The notes below the pieces were generated by a model that saw only the letters and a program-made list of their open reading frames with translations, was not told the origin of the DNA and did not search any database. From Prevotella sp. (GTDB taxonomy: Bacteria > Bacteroidota > Bacteroidia > Bacteroidales > Dysgonomonadaceae): 6,341 nt of DNA. Numbering within the stretch: the stretch's first letter is position 1; every line of letters begins with the position of its first letter. The stretch spans positions 1 through 6,341 of the forward strand of contig JAISKQ010000042.1 of assembly GCA_031260865.1 (NCBI GenBank), written 5' to 3'. Shown one piece after another: positions 6,005 through 6,341 of the stretch. Position numbers and translations under genes: made by a program.

Positions 6005-6170
6005 CAAATTTCTCTCAATTTTTGATAAGGGTGTAAAAGTAGTAAAATTCGTATAATTATAGAAATATTTTGAATAATGCCAATCATAAATTAGAAATGT
6101 TTAAATTTTTATTAGTCAATTACATTAGTCGTTTTTCGCCACTTGGCATAATAAGAATGTATTCTGCTTC
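6005..6170. other. AT-rich leader upstream of the DUF2625-permease-xpt operon
   Basis: With 6171-6341 this makes 337 bp without a convincing gene. On the minus strand TACTTTTA (6039-6032) matches the -7 consensus at all but the last base and lies about 28 nt before the ATG at 6004, but no TTTG -33 partner is present. I see no purine-riboswitch-like three-way junction or conserved core. The promoter of the operon is probably here, but I cannot pin it down. Confidence 0.3.
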
Positions 6171-6341
6171 TGCTCTCGCTGCTCAAGACGTTCTTTTTTT
6201 GTTGGCGATTTTTCCTGCGCGCAATCACAGATTGCTTGCCTTCCTTTTGCCCAAAGCCGCAAAAGGAAGCAAAAACGCTTTAACGCCTACTTCATCTGCC
6301 GACCCGCAATGGGCTTAAAGGCTAAACGAAAAAACTCGCTC
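6171..6341. repeat. Hairpin-rich Bacteroidales-type intergenic repeat, cut by the window edge
   Basis: This stretch resembles a dispersed non-coding sequence I recall seeing in Bacteroidales genomes, where it is often over-called as small hypothetical proteins on either strand; I could not verify that here. It is GC-richer than the neighbouring leader and contains two compact inverted repeats. GCAATC-aca-GATTGC (6221-6235) is a 6-bp stem with a 3-nt loop. A second stem lies at 6240-6269. A T run (6194-6200) precedes them on the plus strand, and on the minus strand the window edge gives GAGCGAGTTTTTTCG. Reading frames through it have no recognisable family. Confidence 0.5.
6240..6269. repeat. 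Perfect 11-bp inverted repeat
   Basis: CTTCCTTTTGC (6240-6250) pairs exactly with GCAAAAGGAAG (6259-6269) around an 8-nt loop, CCAAAGCC. With one base bulged, TTGC (6236-6239) can also pair with GCAA (6269-6272). It is stable enough to form in RNA from either strand. No T run follows on the plus strand, so a standard intrinsic terminator is not supported. Confidence 0.7.

Noticed and set aside
6070..6318. Open frame of 82 codons on the plus strand
   Set aside because: It runs from AT-rich leader straight into the hairpin-rich repeat, has no family resemblance or ribosome site, and its C-terminal half is simply the repeat translated.

Overview
The window looks like a chromosomal segment from the Bacteroidales, most like Parabacteroides or a close relative. 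The reasons are a DUF3256 secreted protein (a family I know only from this order), start codons preceded by AT-rich leaders instead of strong Shine-Dalgarno sites, promoter-like TAnnTTTG boxes, and a 3'-end intergenic repeat of a kind I remember from Bacteroidales genomes. The genus is inferred, not proven.

Left part, plus strand (1-1905): a repeat-rich intergenic stretch (1-254) carries three copies of a GTGTTACTTTTGTCAC-like motif, each with a perfect TAnnTTTG box, alternating with copies of an AGTAAACTTGAACTC-type repeat. Next come a ten-helix EamA/DMT-family transporter (255-1154), an inverted copy of the second repeat, and a signal-peptide-bearing DUF3256 protein (1270-1905).

Right part, minus strand, read from right to left: DUF2625 protein (6004-5336), NCS2 xanthine/uracil-type permease (5306-3924) and xanthine phosphoribosyltransferase xpt (3912-3343) are closely spaced (29 and 11 nt gaps) and probably form a purine-salvage operon: the permease imports the base and Xpt traps it as XMP. 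Six nucleotides after the xpt stop lies a short degenerate copy of an internal piece of rsmE. Then comes an AT-rich antitoxin/toxin pair (3197-2656) with a well-formed Bacteroidetes promoter and a perfect 12-bp inverted repeat over it. Last is intact rsmE (2623-1919), the 16S rRNA m3U1498 methyltransferase, which converges on DUF3256 with only 13 nt between the two stops.

The most notable signals are: (1) the rsmE remnant on the far side of the toxin-antitoxin module from intact rsmE, a scar of rearrangement or replacement; (2) the promoter-sized inverted repeat likely to serve as the toxin-antitoxin operator; (3) the tandem promoter-containing repeats before the transporter; and (4) a hairpin-rich repeat at 6171-6341. 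I found no clearly novel multi-gene system. The gene content is mostly ordinary, and the interest lies in the intergenic structure.
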